This document shows positions 48,673 through 48,967 of a stretch of 48,967 nucleotides of DNA, in pieces (position 1 is the stretch's first letter; every line of letters begins with the position of its first letter). Source of the DNA: a virus; IMG/VR virus record IMGVR_UViG_3300042888_002518, positions 1-48,967 of that record, one strand, 5' to 3'. Position numbers and translations under genes: made by a program. The notes under the pieces are model-generated. The model worked only from the letters and a program-made list of their open reading frames with translations, was not told where the DNA came from and searched no databases.

Positions 48673-48699
48673 AAAAAGGAAGGGCTCGAAAGCCCTTCC
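48673..48699 (-). terminator. Rho-independent terminator after the capsid gene
   Basis: A nine-base perfect stem (GGAAGGGCT/AGCCCTTCC) with a four-base loop, followed on the minus strand by TTTTT. It lies about 30 bases past the stop codon of the major capsid gene. Confidence 0.9.
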
Positions 48700-48728
48700 C
48701 CGTATATCGTTCTGTGAACGTAACTTTC

Positions 48729-48967
48729 TTATTGGAAAGTCAAGTTCTGAACAGCAATCTCACCAACGTAGTCAGCAGCGTTACCGAATGATGACGCAGT
48801 GTTAGTTAGTTCAATGTAGCCGTAACGAGTCATGAATGACACGACTGGTTCGAATGTTGACGGATCAAGAACAACGCCTGAAGACATCAACGGAATGTAT
48901 GGGCAGTAGAATGCTGCTGCATCAGTTTCCGATGAACCCTTGTATCCAACAAGTACTGGCTGAGTGT
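48729..48967 (-). CDS. g23: Major capsid protein, gp23-like, C-terminal end (partial)
   Basis: Only the last 79 residues are in the window. They contain AFYCPYIPLMSSGVVLDP, TFEPVVSFMTRYGY and end GEIAVQNLTFQ, closely following the C-terminal region of T4-type gp23 (YCPYVPMM, VVDP, MTRYA). It forms the hexagonal shell of the capsid. The rest lies to the right of the window on the minus strand. A strong terminator follows the stop. Confidence 0.93.
   Translation of the reverse strand, partial: TQPVLVGYKGSSETDAAAFYCPYIPLMSSGVVLDPSTFEPVVSFMTRYGYIELTNTASSFGNAADYVGEIAVQNLTFQ

Overview
The window is part of the genome of a tailed, T4-like (myovirus-type) bacteriophage. The clearest marker is at the right edge: the C-terminal end of a gp23-type major capsid protein, followed by a strong terminator. 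Other typical features are a cluster of 17 tRNA genes, a class Ia ribonucleotide reductase operon with its glutaredoxin, very large repetitive tail-fibre proteins, AT-rich DNA, nearly all genes on the minus strand, and start/stop overlaps (ATGA, TAATG) between neighbours. There are no photosynthesis genes, so nothing points to a cyanobacterial host. An HIG1-type membrane protein, an LpxH-like hydrolase beside a GT4 glycosyltransferase, a secreted beta-barrel candidate and a lipoprotein point to a Gram-negative aerobe, perhaps an alphaproteobacterium. That host call is inference.

Layout. 1-3530: tRNA array (all minus strand) interrupted by a predicted outer-membrane barrel, a plus-strand 2OG-Fe(II) oxygenase and a small membrane protein. 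3530-4150: mostly non-coding, with a long inverted repeat, a small gene and a strong promoter. 4150-6480: AhpC/AhpD peroxide-defence pair and two SGNH hydrolases. 6490-9320: QueF-like protein without its nucleophile, eukaryotic-type phosphomannomutase, a second 2OG oxygenase and an AAA+ ATPase. 9320-10610: small, mostly unknown genes including membrane proteins. 10650-12520: GT4 glycosyltransferase and LpxH-like phosphoesterase. 12520-18610: a third 2OG oxygenase, a subtilisin-like protease, a degenerate phosphoesterase-like protein, an asparagine-synthetase-like enzyme, an Asp/Asn-hydroxylase-like oxygenase and a RimK-like ligase. 18700-22000: SPFH lipoprotein and small unknown genes. 22030-23130: S-adenosylmethionine synthetase. 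23190-26960: structural proteins. 26970-31700: glutaredoxin, nrdB, class II aldolase, nrdA. 31760-47800: adhesion region with two lectin/CBM-like proteins and four fibre proteins, one of 2987 residues. 47890-48970: degenerate HNH protein, ADP-ribosyltransferase-like protein and capsid protein.

Two promoter classes can be read directly. Early-type promoters are TTGACA-like, exactly 17 nt, then a TATAAT-like box (nine cases, all minus strand); they serve the tRNAs, small genes, the SPFH gene and metK. The second class is a T4-late-like box ending in TAAATA. In nine cases this box sits only 4-5 nt before an ATG with no ribosome binding site, which implies leaderless or nearly leaderless late mRNAs. 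This spacing also decides several gene starts.

The metabolic genes fit takeover of host physiology: deoxynucleotide supply (nrdA/B, glutaredoxin), methyl-donor supply (metK), oxidative defence (ahpC/D), sugar-phosphate and glycolipid chemistry (phosphomannomutase, GT4, LpxH-like), and protein modification (oxygenases, RimK-like, AsnB-like). Functions are assigned from motifs read by eye; no database search was possible.
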